Shown here: positions 16,588 through 24,822 of the stretch, one piece after another | Layout of the letters: the number at the start of each line of letters is the position of its first letter | Position numbering within the stretch: position 1 is the stretch's first letter | Source of the DNA: Pseudomonadota bacterium | GTDB lineage: Bacteria > Pseudomonadota > Alphaproteobacteria > Rhizobiales > Xanthobacteraceae | Assembly: GCA_018242205.1 (NCBI GenBank) | Contig: JAFECJ010000006.1 | Span: 1 to 64,000, forward strand | Direction of reading: 5' to 3' | Length of the DNA: 64,000 bases | Notes under the pieces: generated by a model | Database searches by the model: none | Seen by the model: the letters and a program-made list of their open reading frames with translations, nothing else | What the model was told of the DNA's origin: nothing | Made by a program: the position numbers and the translations under genes

Positions 16588-17742
16588 TCACGCCGGAAAC
16601 GTCGCCGCGGCCTCGCGCTCGATCCGCCGGCGCTTGCGGTAGCGGAAATAGCGCCGGGCGCCGCGCTCCGTCATGCTCTTCAACGACGCGACAAACATCA
16701 GGATCGTGAACAGCGCGCTGACGATCCAGCTCGTCAGGTTGAACGCGGCCAGCGACAGCGCGATGGCGCCACGGCCGGCGACTTTGAGGATGGCGCGGGT
16801 GCGGCTGCCGGACTTTTCGGCGAGCTTGGCGACGCGCGCCATCTCGGCCGGGCTCTCGGCTATCTTGAGGCCGTCGAGCGCGGCCTGAGTGCCGGCCTTG
16901 GCCTGCACCCGGCCGATGTCGCGGCCGAGATCGAGGAGGCCGCCGGCGCGCTCGACCTTGACCGCGTCGCGCGCGGCGCGGATGGCGACCTGCGGCTCGG
17001 TGATCGAGAAACTCGACGCCGCGCGCTTGATCGCCGACCAGTCGACCACGCCGCGCAGCATGCGCGACATGCGCGCGATCAGCCCGGCGCTCAGCCGTTC
17101 GGTCTTGCGCGCCACCTTCGCCGCCGTCAGGCCGACGCGCACCGGAGCCGCTGCGCCGAGCGTGGCGTAGGTGCCGGCGGTGATGGCGAGGCCGACGCAG
17201 GCAAGCCCGAGCACCAGTTCGTCGGCCTGCTGCCCGGTCGCCAGCCGCGAGCCCTCGCGGACCGCGTCGCGAATGTCGCCGAACACGAACAGATCGCCGA
17301 GCGCGGTGCCGGCAAAGCCCGCCATATCGGCCGGCTCGCCAGTAATGAGGCCATAGGCGAAGCTCTGCGCCGCGTGCGTCGTCGTCGCATCCTCGGCAAC
17401 CGCAGCCTTGGTCTTGTCGACGAGCGCCTGATCGACCGCGACCTTCCGCTCGGCAGCGAGATCGACAAAGCTTTGCGCCAGGTCGGAGTCCTGGGCCGCC
17501 AGCGCCGCCGCGATCTCTCGATTGGCAACCGTGCTGTCGAAGCTCCTGTCCAGCGCGCGGTCGGCGATCGCCGCGGGGTCATCCTCGATGGCGAACAGAT
17601 GGCCGGCCTCGAAGCCGCGCGGCACGGCGACCGCGGCGCCGACGGCCAGCAGCACGCCGAGCACCGCGACCGGCCACAGCCGATGCTGGCGCGCGATGCG
17701 CCGCTGCACCTGTTCGGGAGCGAATCCGTCCGCGTCGCGCAT
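16588..17742 (-). CDS. Uncharacterised multi-domain membrane protein
   Basis: About 384 residues from ATG 17742, which has AGGAGG 12 bases upstream; a longer frame exists but begins in low-complexity sequence. One N-terminal helix (about 22-42) is followed by a long soluble region rich in Ala, Asp and Arg (about 45-150). A hydrophobic stretch lies near 170-200 and a final membrane helix near 340-365, before a very basic tail (RRYFRYRKRRRIERE). I recognise no domain. The two terminal helices with a large loop suggest an envelope-spanning or periplasm-facing protein. Confidence 0.72.
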   Translation of the reverse strand: MRDADGFAPEQVQRRIARQHRLWPVAVLGVLLAVGAAVAVPRGFEAGHLFAIEDDPAAIADRALDRSFDSTVANREIAAALAAQDSDLAQSFVDLAAERKVAVDQALVDKTKAAVAEDATTTHAAQSFAYGLITGEPADMAGFAGTALGDLFVFGDIRDAVREGSRLATGQQADELVLGLACVGLAITAGTYATLGAAAPVRVGLTAAKVARKTERLSAGLIARMSRMLRGVVDWSAIKRAASSFSITEPQVAIRAARDAVKVERAGGLLDLGRDIGRVQAKAGTQAALDGLKIAESPAEMARVAKLAEKSGSRTRAILKVAGRGAIALSLAAFNLTSWIVSALFTILMFVASLKSMTERGARRYFRYRKRRRIEREAAATFPA

Positions 17743-17960
17743 GGATCTGGCTGGCCTCCTCGGCGGTAACGCGCCCGCCTGGGGATAACGGCCGCGCGCT
17801 CCGGCGCCCGGCCTTCCGACAAGGGAAAAACTCAAACAAATCAACGCAGTTCCACCGACTCTGCGGCCAAGACTAACGAATGATGAGTGCTAGATATATG
17901 GCGGGGGTGTCGCTATGGTGCCCGGCAAATCGGTATCCTCAGACGAAGGCGAAAGCGGCC

Positions 17961-18206
17961 ATGGCGGAACACGTCGTCCCCCATTTCCAGAACGATCCGG
18001 GCGTCCCGGTGATTGAAATCGGCGCCAGGGAGTTCATGTGCGTCGGCGCGACGCCGCCTTACGATCATCCGCATGTCTTCTGCGACATGGGCGACGAGAA
18101 CGAGATCATCTGCCCGTACTGCTCGACGCTCTATCGCCATAATGCGTCGCTGGATCCGCACGCCGCCATTCCAGCGGATTGCGCCTATCGGCTCGCCGCG
18201 GCCTAA
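17961..18206 (+). CDS. zf-CHCC zinc-finger protein
   Basis: Short protein of 81 residues of the zinc-finger CHCC family (PF10276), the bacterial counterpart of the mitochondrial complex I accessory subunit NDUFS6. Likely zinc ligands are Cys27, His36 or His38, Cys51 and Cys54 in the CPYC pair. In the mitochondrial homologue the finger helps assembly of complex I; a similar role in alphaproteobacteria is inference. ATG 17961 gives the compact family length. The monooxygenase gene follows after 15 bp. Confidence 0.88.
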   Translation: MAEHVVPHFQNDPGVPVIEIGAREFMCVGATPPYDHPHVFCDMGDENEIICPYCSTLYRHNASLDPHAAIPADCAYRLAAA

Positions 18207-18221
18207 GGCCGGGGCCGCACC

Positions 18222-19415
18222 TTGGCGCCCTCGCGTCACGTCATTGTCGCAGGCGCCGGGATCGCCGGGCTGACCGCGGCCATGACTTTGTCGCGCGCCG
18301 GCTTCCGCGCCACCGTGCTCGAGCAATCGCCCAAGCTTGAAGAAACCGGCGCCGGCCTGCAGCTCTCCCCCAACGCCACGCGCATCCTGTTCGAACTCGG
18401 CCTTCGCGAGCGACTCGAACCCTTCGCCGTCAAGCCGCAGATGATCCGGGTGATGTCCGGCGGCTCCGGCCGCGAGATCACGCGCATTCCGCTCGGCGAC
18501 ATCGCCGAGCGCCGTTACGGCGCACCGTTTTGGGTCATGCATCGCGGCGATCTGCAGGCGGCGCTCGAAGACGGCGCTCGCGACATGATCGATATCGAGA
18601 TCAAACTCGGCCACCGCTTCGACGACTTCGCCACGCACTCGAACGGCATCACGGTGCAGTCTTTTCGCGGCAAGCAACTGGTGGACGAACACGGCGCCGT
18701 GCTGATCGGCGCCGACGGTATCTGGTCGGCGGTGGGCGAGCGCTGGCGCGCGCAACGCAAGCCGGCCTTCTCGCGCCGCACCGCCTGGCGCGCACTCATT
18801 CCCCTCGACGCCGCGCCGCAGGCGATCCGCGCCCCGGTCGTGCACCTGTTCCTCGGCGTCGACGCGCATCTCGTCGCCTATCCGGTCAAGGCCGGCAAGC
18901 TCATCAACATCGTCGGCATCGTCCACGACGACTGGAACGAGACTGGCTGGAACGCGCCGGGCGACCGCAACGAAATCCTGCGCCACTTCGCGCCCTTCAC
19001 CTGGAGTGAAGCGGTGCGCGACCTGATCCGCATTCCCGATCGTTGGCTCAAATGGGCCCTGCTCGACCGCTCGACGCCGTTCTCCGGCGGCACAGGTCCG
19101 GTGACGTTGATCGGCGACGCGGCGCATCCGATGCTGCCGTTTCTGGCGCAAGGCGCCGGCATGGCGATCGAGGACGCCGCGGTGCTCGCCGATAAGCTCA
19201 AGCAACATGGCAGCGATCCGGAGCCGGGCCTGCGCGCTTACGAGAAGGCCCGGCGCGCCCGCACGGCGCGGGCGCAGGCGACCGCGCGCAAGCAGGGCTC
19301 AATCTACGGCCGCAGCGGGCCGGAAGCCGCCGCGCGCAATCTTGTGATGCGCATGCTTGGCGGCGAACGGCTGCTCAAGCGCTACGATTGGGTTTATAAT
19401 TGGCGGCACGATTGA
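18222..19415 (+). CDS. FAD-dependent monooxygenase (salicylate hydroxylase/UbiH-like)
   Basis: Group A flavoprotein monooxygenase of 397 residues. It shows the Rossmann GAGIAG at about 11-16, the second FAD/NAD(P)H motif around IGADGIWSAVG, and the LIGDAAHPMLPFLAQG motif that binds the FAD ribityl chain. These enzymes hydroxylate aromatic rings with NAD(P)H and O2. The substrate is unknown; salicylate or 3-hydroxybenzoate-type compounds are typical of the branch. The likely start is TTG 18222, because no ATG gives the full Rossmann strand. It is in line with the zf-CHCC gene upstream and a MetE-like gene 83 bp downstream. Confidence 0.9.
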   Translation: MAPSRHVIVAGAGIAGLTAAMTLSRAGFRATVLEQSPKLEETGAGLQLSPNATRILFELGLRERLEPFAVKPQMIRVMSGGSGREITRIPLGDIAERRYGAPFWVMHRGDLQAALEDGARDMIDIEIKLGHRFDDFATHSNGITVQSFRGKQLVDEHGAVLIGADGIWSAVGERWRAQRKPAFSRRTAWRALIPLDAAPQAIRAPVVHLFLGVDAHLVAYPVKAGKLINIVGIVHDDWNETGWNAPGDRNEILRHFAPFTWSEAVRDLIRIPDRWLKWALLDRSTPFSGGTGPVTLIGDAAHPMLPFLAQGAGMAIEDAAVLADKLKQHGSDPEPGLRAYEKARRARTARAQATARKQGSIYGRSGPEAAARNLVMRMLGGERLLKRYDWVYNWRHD

Positions 19416-19448
19416 CTGCGCCAGCACCTCTCTGAAGAGGCGCGGCAT

Positions 19449-19474
19449 GCGCATGACAGGACACGATCATGCGC
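19449..19474 (+). promoter_or_regulatory. Leader hairpin before the MetE-like gene
   Basis: Seven-base arms GCGCATG and CATGCGC flank a 12-base loop in the 83-bp gap. AGGGAGG (19487-19493) and ATG 19499 follow. It does not match SAM riboswitch consensus that I know. Function is uncertain. Confidence 0.3.
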
Positions 19475-19498
19475 CAACAATAAATAGGGAGGACACCC

Positions 19499-20521
19499 AT
19501 GCTTTTTCCGACAACCATCGCCGGCAGCCTGCCGAAGCCGTCCTGGCTCGCCGAGCCCGACAAGCTGTGGCCGAAATGGCGGCTCGAGGGCGCCGACCTC
19601 GCCCAGGGCAAGCTCGATGCGACGCTGCTGATGCTCAAGCTGCAGGAAGACGCCGGCATCGACATCGTCTGCGACGGCGAGATGTCGCGGCAGCATTTCG
19701 TCCACGGCTTCCTCGATTATGTCGACGGCATCGACACCCTGAACAAGGTCGAGATGGGCATCCGCGCCGACCGCTATAAAGCCATGGTGCCGGTGGTACG
19801 CGGCGCGCTCACGCTCAAGGGCCGCGTCCATGAGGCCGAGGCGCGGCACGCCCGCGCGCATACGACGCGCCGGCTCAAGGTCACCCTGCCCGGCCCGATG
19901 ACCATCTCCGATACCGTCGCCGACGCGCATTATGGCGACAGGGTGAAGATGGCCTTCGCTTTCGCCGACCTGCTCAACGCCGAAGCCCGCGCGCTGGAGA
20001 AGGATGGCGTCGACGTCATCCAGTTCGACGAGCCGGCCTTCAACGTCTTCATGGACGAGGTGTCGACGTGGGGTATTGAAGCTCTGCATCGCGCCATTGA
20101 CGGCCTGAAATGCACCACGGCCGTGCACATCTGCTATGGCTACGGCATCAAGGCCAATATCGACTGGAAGAACTCGCTCGGCGAGGAATGGCGGCAATAC
20201 GAAAAGATCTTCCCGGCGCTGGCGAAGAGCCGCGTCAAGCAGATCTCGCTCGAAGCCATCAACTCGCGCGTGCCGCTCAACTTGTTGTCGCGGCTCGAGG
20301 GCAAGGATCTGCTGGTCGGCGTCATCGACGTCGCGTCGGATGTCGTCGAGACCCCCGACAAGGTCGCCTCGGTCATCGCCGACGTCATGAAATATGTGCC
20401 GAAGGAGCGCATCGTCTGCTGCACCAATTGCGGCATGGCGCCGATGCACCGTTCGATTGCAGAGGCCAAGCTCAAGGCCCTGGGCGACGGCGCCAAACTG
20501 GCGCGGCAGCGGTTCGGTTGA
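19499..20521 (+). CDS. MetE C-terminal-domain-like zinc methyltransferase
   Basis: Cytosolic protein of 340 residues matching only the catalytic half of cobalamin-independent methionine synthase. The zinc ligands align: His210 and Cys212 in AVHICYG, Glu252 in SLEAI, and Cys311 in TNCGMAP. The N-terminal half that MetE uses to bind polyglutamyl-folate is absent. Such stand-alone proteins can methylate homocysteine from other donors or act on other thiols. It has a strong AGGGAGG site. It follows an FAD monooxygenase, and a sulfur-transport operon lies downstream. The exact reaction is not certain. Confidence 0.88.
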   Translation: MLFPTTIAGSLPKPSWLAEPDKLWPKWRLEGADLAQGKLDATLLMLKLQEDAGIDIVCDGEMSRQHFVHGFLDYVDGIDTLNKVEMGIRADRYKAMVPVVRGALTLKGRVHEAEARHARAHTTRRLKVTLPGPMTISDTVADAHYGDRVKMAFAFADLLNAEARALEKDGVDVIQFDEPAFNVFMDEVSTWGIEALHRAIDGLKCTTAVHICYGYGIKANIDWKNSLGEEWRQYEKIFPALAKSRVKQISLEAINSRVPLNLLSRLEGKDLLVGVIDVASDVVETPDKVASVIADVMKYVPKERIVCCTNCGMAPMHRSIAEAKLKALGDGAKLARQRFG

Positions 20522-20553
20522 CTTCTCCACAGCCGGTCGCGTCGGTGTCCGGC

Positions 20554-20567
20554 TTGATCCAGGTCAA
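20554..20567. promoter_or_regulatory. FixK/FNR-type box upstream of the YeeE operon
   Basis: TTGATCCAGGTCAA matches the dyad TTGA-N6-TCAA bound by FixK/FNR proteins, with one deviation (G for A) from the strict TTGAT-N4-ATCAA. It lies 76 bp before the YeeE start. A class II position would put the transcript start near 20602. Confidence 0.65.
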
Positions 20568-20642
20568 TGCCGACCGCGGCGCATAAATATTCAATTCTCC
20601 GTATATGATGCGCGTCGCCGCATCGTCCATGGAGGATTCGCC

Positions 20643-21158
20643 ATGCTCAGCCAGAAGGCGTGGTCGCCTTACGCCGCCGGCATCGTCATCGGGCTTCTGC
20701 AGATTCCGGCATTTCTCCTCATCGAGACCGCGCTCGGCGCCTCGTCGTCCTATGTGACCGTGGGCGGCTTGCTTGCCTCGTGGCTCGATCCGTCGGTCGT
20801 CAAGATCGACTATGTCGCGAAACACATCGCCGCCACCGGCAAGAACTGGTGGCAGGTCGCGCTCGTCGTCGGCGTCGCCATCGGCGCATTCGTCTCAATG
20901 AGGATATCGGGCGCCAGCCGCGCCGCGATCTCGCCGATCTGGCGCAACGCGCTCGGCAGCGCCTCCCCGGCCAAACGTTACGCCGTCGCCTTCGTCGGCG
21001 GCTTCCTGATGCTGCTCGGCGCCCGCATCGCCGACGGCTGCACCAGCGGCCACGGCCTGTCCGGCATGGCGCAGCTGTCCGTCGGCTCGACCGTCGCGGT
21101 CGCCGCCATGTTCGTCGGCGGCATCGCCACCGCGATGCTGCTGCTCCGCCGCGTTTGA
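20643..21158 (+). CDS. YeeE/YedE family transporter subunit 1
   Basis: Inner-membrane protein of 171 residues of the YeeE/YedE (DUF395) family. Studied members import thiosulfate or other sulfur compounds. Several hydrophobic helices surround the conserved ARIADGCTSGHGLSG segment with Cys133, the cysteine thought to relay sulfur. GGAGG precedes ATG 20643. The next gene (18 bp on) is a second half-size YeeE-type protein, so the two probably form the split transporter pair common in proteobacteria. A FixK-type box upstream suggests low-oxygen induction. Confidence 0.92.
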   Translation: MLSQKAWSPYAAGIVIGLLQIPAFLLIETALGASSSYVTVGGLLASWLDPSVVKIDYVAKHIAATGKNWWQVALVVGVAIGAFVSMRISGASRAAISPIWRNALGSASPAKRYAVAFVGGFLMLLGARIADGCTSGHGLSGMAQLSVGSTVAVAAMFVGGIATAMLLLRRV

Positions 21159-21176
21159 ATTCGAAGGAGATCGGCC

Positions 21177-21797
21177 ATGTCTGTCACCGCCGCCATCGCC
21201 ATCGGCATCGCCATGGGCATCGTGTTCGGCTTCGCGCTCGAGAAATCCCGCGTCTTCGAACCCGGCGTGATCGTCGGTCAGATGCAGATGCGCAACTTCA
21301 TCATGCTCAAGGTGTTCCTGACCGCGGTCGCCACCGGCGCGGTCGTACTCGCCGCGCTTAACGGCTTCGGCATCGTCAAGCTCGCCCCGAAAGCGGCGAT
21401 GTATTACGCCGATGTCGTCGGCGGTCTGATCCTCGGCGCTGGCATCGCGCTCGCCGGCGCCTGCCCCGGCACAACGCTGGCGCAGATCGGCGCGGGCTAT
21501 CGCGACGCGCTGTTTACGCTGATCGGCGGCTTGTTCGGCGCGATGACCTATTCCTACGCCGAACCGACGTTGAGCAAGACGTTTCTCGGCCAGTCGAGCG
21601 GCAAGCTGATCTTCAGCCAGCTCATGGGCATTCCCTACTGGGCCGGCGCGCTCGGTCTCGCCGCGGTCGTCGCCCTGGTGCTGGTCGGCCTCGAAACCTG
21701 GCGGCCGTGGCGCGACGACCTCGGCAAGGACGTCGACGGCGATCTTGCCTCGGCGTCCCCGGCTCCATCGCATATCCGAACCGTACCCGCCGAATAA
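21177..21797 (+). CDS. YeeE/YedE family transporter subunit 2 (DUF6691-like)
   Basis: Polytopic protein of 206 residues, the second half of the split YeeE/YedE transporter. It has the GAGIALAGACPGTTLAQIG motif with Cys96, the counterpart of the cysteine in subunit 1. AAGGAG lies ahead of ATG 21177. A hydrophilic tail of about 30 residues ends the protein. It is in the same transcript as subunit 1 and the DUF2892 protein. The family role is sulfur-compound import; the precise species carried (thiosulfate, persulfide or other) cannot be read. Confidence 0.9.
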   Translation: MSVTAAIAIGIAMGIVFGFALEKSRVFEPGVIVGQMQMRNFIMLKVFLTAVATGAVVLAALNGFGIVKLAPKAAMYYADVVGGLILGAGIALAGACPGTTLAQIGAGYRDALFTLIGGLFGAMTYSYAEPTLSKTFLGQSSGKLIFSQLMGIPYWAGALGLAAVVALVLVGLETWRPWRDDLGKDVDGDLASASPAPSHIRTVPAE

Positions 21798-21812
21798 CAA
21801 GGAGAGCTCCTC

Positions 21813-22007
21813 ATGTCGGCCAATGTTGGAATGATCGATCGCATCGCACGCATCGTTGTCGGCATCGCGCTGATCGCCTTCGCGCTCGGCTACATCGCGC
21901 CGGGAACGAGTTGGGCGTGGGTCGGCTGGATCGGCGTCGTGCCGCTCTTGACCGCGGTGTTCGGCTATTGCCCGGCCTACAGCGTCGTCGGCTGCTCGAC
22001 GAAATAG
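21813..22007 (+). CDS. DUF2892 (YgaP-type) small membrane protein
   Basis: Protein of 64 residues with two transmembrane helices joined by a turn containing SWAWVGW. The end GYCPAYSVVGC has two cysteines in the place where YgaP has its membrane tail. YgaP of Escherichia coli fuses a rhodanese to this domain; here the domain stands alone. AAGGAG precedes the ATG. As the last gene of the YeeE operon it probably takes part in handling sulfane sulfur at the membrane, which is inference from the company it keeps. Confidence 0.9.
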   Translation: MSANVGMIDRIARIVVGIALIAFALGYIAPGTSWAWVGWIGVVPLLTAVFGYCPAYSVVGCSTK

Positions 22008-22057
22008 CTGATCTCGATGCTGACCGTTCGCCCCCGCGAGAGCGAGGGCCCAGCTTT

Positions 22058-22085
22058 CTGCGTTCCCGCTTTGGCGGGAACGCAG
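22058..22085. terminator. Hairpin between the convergent YeeE operon and csoR
   Basis: A perfect 12-bp stem (CTGCGTTCCCGC and its complement) with a TTTG loop is followed on the plus strand by a loose T-rich stretch. It is placed to end both transcripts. Sequences of the form CGTTCCCGC...GCGGGAACG also recur as dispersed repeats in this order. Confidence 0.65.
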
Positions 22086-22092
22086 GGCGTTT

Positions 22093-22404
22093 CTATTTTC
22101 CCGCCCGGCCCATCACGTCCATGAGTTCGGCGACCTTGCGGCGCTGATCCGCCTTGTCGCCGGACGCGATCGCATGCTCGACGCAATGCGCGACATGCTC
22201 GCGCAGAATTTCCTCTTCCACCTTGCGCAAGGCGGCCCGCGCCGCCGCGATCTGCGTGACGATGTCGATGCAGTAGCGGTCTTCCTCGACCATGCGCGCG
22301 ATGCCGCGCACTTGGCCCTCGAGCCGGCCGAGACGTTTCAGCGTATCGGCCTTGTGCGCCGCCGTGCGATGGGTTGCCGCGTCGGGCTTGTCGTGCTTTA
22401 CCAT
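22093..22404 (-). CDS. CsoR/RcnR-family copper-responsive repressor
   Basis: All-helical repressor of 103 residues. The copper-binding triad of CsoR is present: Cys45 in RYCIDIV, His70 and Cys74 in REHVAHC, with the correct 25 and 4 residue spacing. RLEGQVRGIARMVEED is the family's DNA-binding helix. Binding of Cu(I) releases the DNA in studied members. It is transcribed away from the copper ATPase with a shared palindrome between them. Persulfide-sensing CstR relatives lack this His, so copper is the better call despite the nearby sulfur genes. Confidence 0.92.
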   Translation of the reverse strand: MVKHDKPDAATHRTAAHKADTLKRLGRLEGQVRGIARMVEEDRYCIDIVTQIAAARAALRKVEEEILREHVAHCVEHAIASGDKADQRRKVAELMDVMGRAGK

Positions 22405-22413
22405 AGCGTCTAT

Positions 22414-22430
22414 ATACCCCCCTAGGGTAT
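22414..22430. promoter_or_regulatory. Candidate CsoR operator
   Basis: ATACCC-N5-GGGTAT palindrome, G/C-tract-containing like known CsoR sites, located 10 bp outside the csoR start and 22 bp before the ATPase start. It is well placed to control both. Confidence 0.7.
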
Positions 22431-22451
22431 CCGTTGCAAGGCAGCTTCGTC

Positions 22452-24812
22452 ATGACCGACCACGCGCATCATCACCATGATCACAGCCACCACGGTCATT
22501 CACACGATCATGTCCACGGCCCGGCCGAGGGCGGCGCGATCGATCCGGTCTGCGGCATGACGGTCGATCCGCACACCGCCAAGCACCGCGCCGATTATCA
22601 GGGCCACACCTATTATTTCTGCAATCCAAGTTGCCGCACCAAGTTCATCGCCAATCCGGCCAAGTATCTCGGCGAACGCGCGCCCGAGCCGGTGATCGAA
22701 GGCGCGATCTACACCTGCCCGATGCATCCCGAAATTCGCCAGGAAGGCCCCGGTTCCTGCCCGATCTGCGGCATGGCGCTGGAACCCGAGATCGCCACCG
22801 CCGAGAGCGGCCCTAATCCCGAACTCGTCGACATGACGCGGCGTTTCTGGATCGGCCTGGTGTTGACGCTGCCGGTGTTCGTGCTGGAGATGGGCGCGCA
22901 TATCGTCGGCGCGCATAGTTGGGTCGATCCCAAACTCTCCAGCTATGTCCAGTTCGCCTTTGCCACGCCGGTCGTGCTGTGGGCGGGTTGGCCGTTCTTC
23001 GTGCGCGGCTGGCAGTCGCTGGTCACGCGCAACCTCAACATGTTCACGCTGATCGCGATGGGCACCGGCGTCGCTTACATCTACAGCATCGTCGCCACCT
23101 TTGCGCCCGGCATCTTCCCCGCCGCATTCCGCGGTCACGGCGGCACCGTCGCGGTTTATTTCGAAGCCGCCGCCGTCATCACCGTGCTGGTGCTGGTCGG
23201 CCAGGTGCTCGAACTGCGCGCCCGTGAAGCGACGTCCGGCGCCATCAAGGCGCTGCTCAATCTGGCGCCGAAGACGGCACGGCGCATCAAGGACGACGGC
23301 GGCGACGAGGAAGTCTCGCTCGATGCGGTTGAGGCCGGCGACAAGCTCCGCGTCCGCCCCGGCGACAAGGTGCCGGTCGACGGCACCGTGCTCGAAGGCC
23401 ATTCGTCGGTCGATGAATCCATGGTCACCGGCGAGTCCATGCCGGTGAGCAAGCAGAAGGATGCCCGGGTCATCGGCGGCACCATCAACACCTCCGGCTC
23501 CTTCGTCATGCGCGCCGACAAGGTCGGCCGCGATACCCTCCTCTCGCAAATCGTGCAGATGGTGGCGACCGCGCAGCGCTCGCGCGCGCCGATCCAGCGC
23601 CTCGCCGACCAGGTCGCCGGCTGGTTCGTGCCGGCGGTGATCGCGGTAGCGCTGATCGCCTTCGCCTCCTGGGCGATGTTCGGCCCCGAACCGCGACTGT
23701 CCTACGGCCTCGTCGCCGCCGTCAGCGTGCTGATCATCGCCTGCCCTTGCGCCCTCGGTCTCGCCACTCCGATGTCGATCATGGTCGGCGTCGGTCGCGG
23801 CGCGCAGGCCGGCATCCTGATCAAGAACGCCGAAGCGCTCGAGCGGCTGGAGAAGATCGATACGGTGGTGGTCGACAAGACCGGCACGCTGACCGAAGGC
23901 AAGCCGAAGGTCATCGCGATCATCCCGGCCGAGGGCTTCGACGACACGCAGGTGCTCAGCATCGCCGCTTCCGTCGAGCGCGGCAGCGAGCATCCGCTGG
24001 CCGCGGCCATCGCCAAAGCGGCGGCCGAGCGCAAGCTCGAGCTGGCGCCGGTGCGCGGCTTCGACTCGCCAGCCGGCAAGGGCGTCATCGGCATGGTGAG
24101 CGGCAAGCGCGTCGCGCTCGGCTCGCCGGCCTTCCTGAAGGAGTTGAACATCGACACGTCGGCGCTGCACGACGCCGCCGAAGCGCAGCGCAACGACGGC
24201 GCGACCGCGATCTTCCTCGCCGTCAACGGCAAGCCAGCCGGCGTCATCGCCATTGCCGATCCGGTGAAAGCGACCACCGCCGATGCCCTCAAGGCCTTAT
24301 CGGCCGACAAGATCCGCGTCGTCATGCTGACCGGCGACAACCGCACCACGGCTCAGGCCGTCGCCCGGCGCCTCGGCATCAGCGAAGTCGAAGCCGAGGT
24401 GTTGCCCGATCAGAAGAGCGCGGTGATCGAGAAGCTGACGCGCGAGGGCCGCGTCGTCGCCATGGCCGGCGACGGCGTCAACGACGCGCCGGCGCTCGCC
24501 GCCGCGCAAGTCGGCATCGCCATGGGCACCGGCTCCGATGTCGCGATCGAAAGCGCCGGCGTCACTTTGCTCAAGGGCGACCTCATGGGCATCGTCAAGG
24601 CACGCGCGCTTTCCGCCGCAGTGATGTCGAATATCCGGCAGAACCTGTTCTTCGCCTTCCTGTACAATTCGGCCGGCGTGCCGATTGCCGCCGGTATCCT
24701 TTACCCGATCTTCGGCCTCCTGCTGTCACCGATCATCGCCGCCACAGCAATGGCGCTTTCTTCGGTCAGCGTCGTCGGCAATGCATTGCGGCTGCGCGGG
24801 CTCAAATTATAG
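22452..24812 (+). CDS. copA: Copper-exporting P-type ATPase
   Basis: P1B-type ATPase of 786 residues that pumps Cu(I) out of the cytosol. Order: a histidine-rich leader (residues 3-22), a YHS domain (about 28-75, DPVCGM...YYFC), a heavy-metal-binding domain ([22 protein letters not shown], about 88-109 in parts), eight membrane helices, CPC motif 431-433, phosphorylated Asp475 in DKTGT, then GDGVNDAP. The classical CxxC HMA domains are absent; the YHS plus HMBD leader replaces them. ATG 22452 is chosen over TTG 22434. The csoR gene is divergent, with a shared operator, so copper induction is expected. Confidence 0.95.
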   Translation: MTDHAHHHHDHSHHGHSHDHVHGPAEGGAIDPVCGMTVDPHTAKHRADYQGHTYYFCNPSCRTKFIANPAKYLGERAPEPVIEGAIYTCPMHPEIRQEGPGSCPICGMALEPEIATAESGPNPELVDMTRRFWIGLVLTLPVFVLEMGAHIVGAHSWVDPKLSSYVQFAFATPVVLWAGWPFFVRGWQSLVTRNLNMFTLIAMGTGVAYIYSIVATFAPGIFPAAFRGHGGTVAVYFEAAAVITVLVLVGQVLELRAREATSGAIKALLNLAPKTARRIKDDGGDEEVSLDAVEAGDKLRVRPGDKVPVDGTVLEGHSSVDESMVTGESMPVSKQKDARVIGGTINTSGSFVMRADKVGRDTLLSQIVQMVATAQRSRAPIQRLADQVAGWFVPAVIAVALIAFASWAMFGPEPRLSYGLVAAVSVLIIACPCALGLATPMSIMVGVGRGAQAGILIKNAEALERLEKIDTVVVDKTGTLTEGKPKVIAIIPAEGFDDTQVLSIAASVERGSEHPLAAAIAKAAAERKLELAPVRGFDSPAGKGVIGMVSGKRVALGSPAFLKELNIDTSALHDAAEAQRNDGATAIFLAVNGKPAGVIAIADPVKATTADALKALSADKIRVVMLTGDNRTTAQAVARRLGISEVEAEVLPDQKSAVIEKLTREGRVVAMAGDGVNDAPALAAAQVGIAMGTGSDVAIESAGVTLLKGDLMGIVKARALSAAVMSNIRQNLFFAFLYNSAGVPIAAGILYPIFGLLLSPIIAATAMALSSVSVVGNALRLRGLKL

Positions 24813-24822
24813 GAATGACGGA

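Noticed and set aside
17884..17892. Half CIRCE-like GAGTGCTAG before the zf-CHCC gene
   Set aside because: The left half TTAGCACTC is not found at the needed distance, so it is not a CIRCE element.
19416..19498. SAM riboswitch ahead of the MetE-like gene
   Set aside because: A hairpin exists but the conserved SAM-I or SAM-II core sequences are not recognisable.
22500..24170. Long antisense reading frame (556 codons) opposite the copper ATPase
   Set aside because: High-GC shadow frame; the plus strand carries unmistakable P-type ATPase motifs and the antisense protein has no family likeness.
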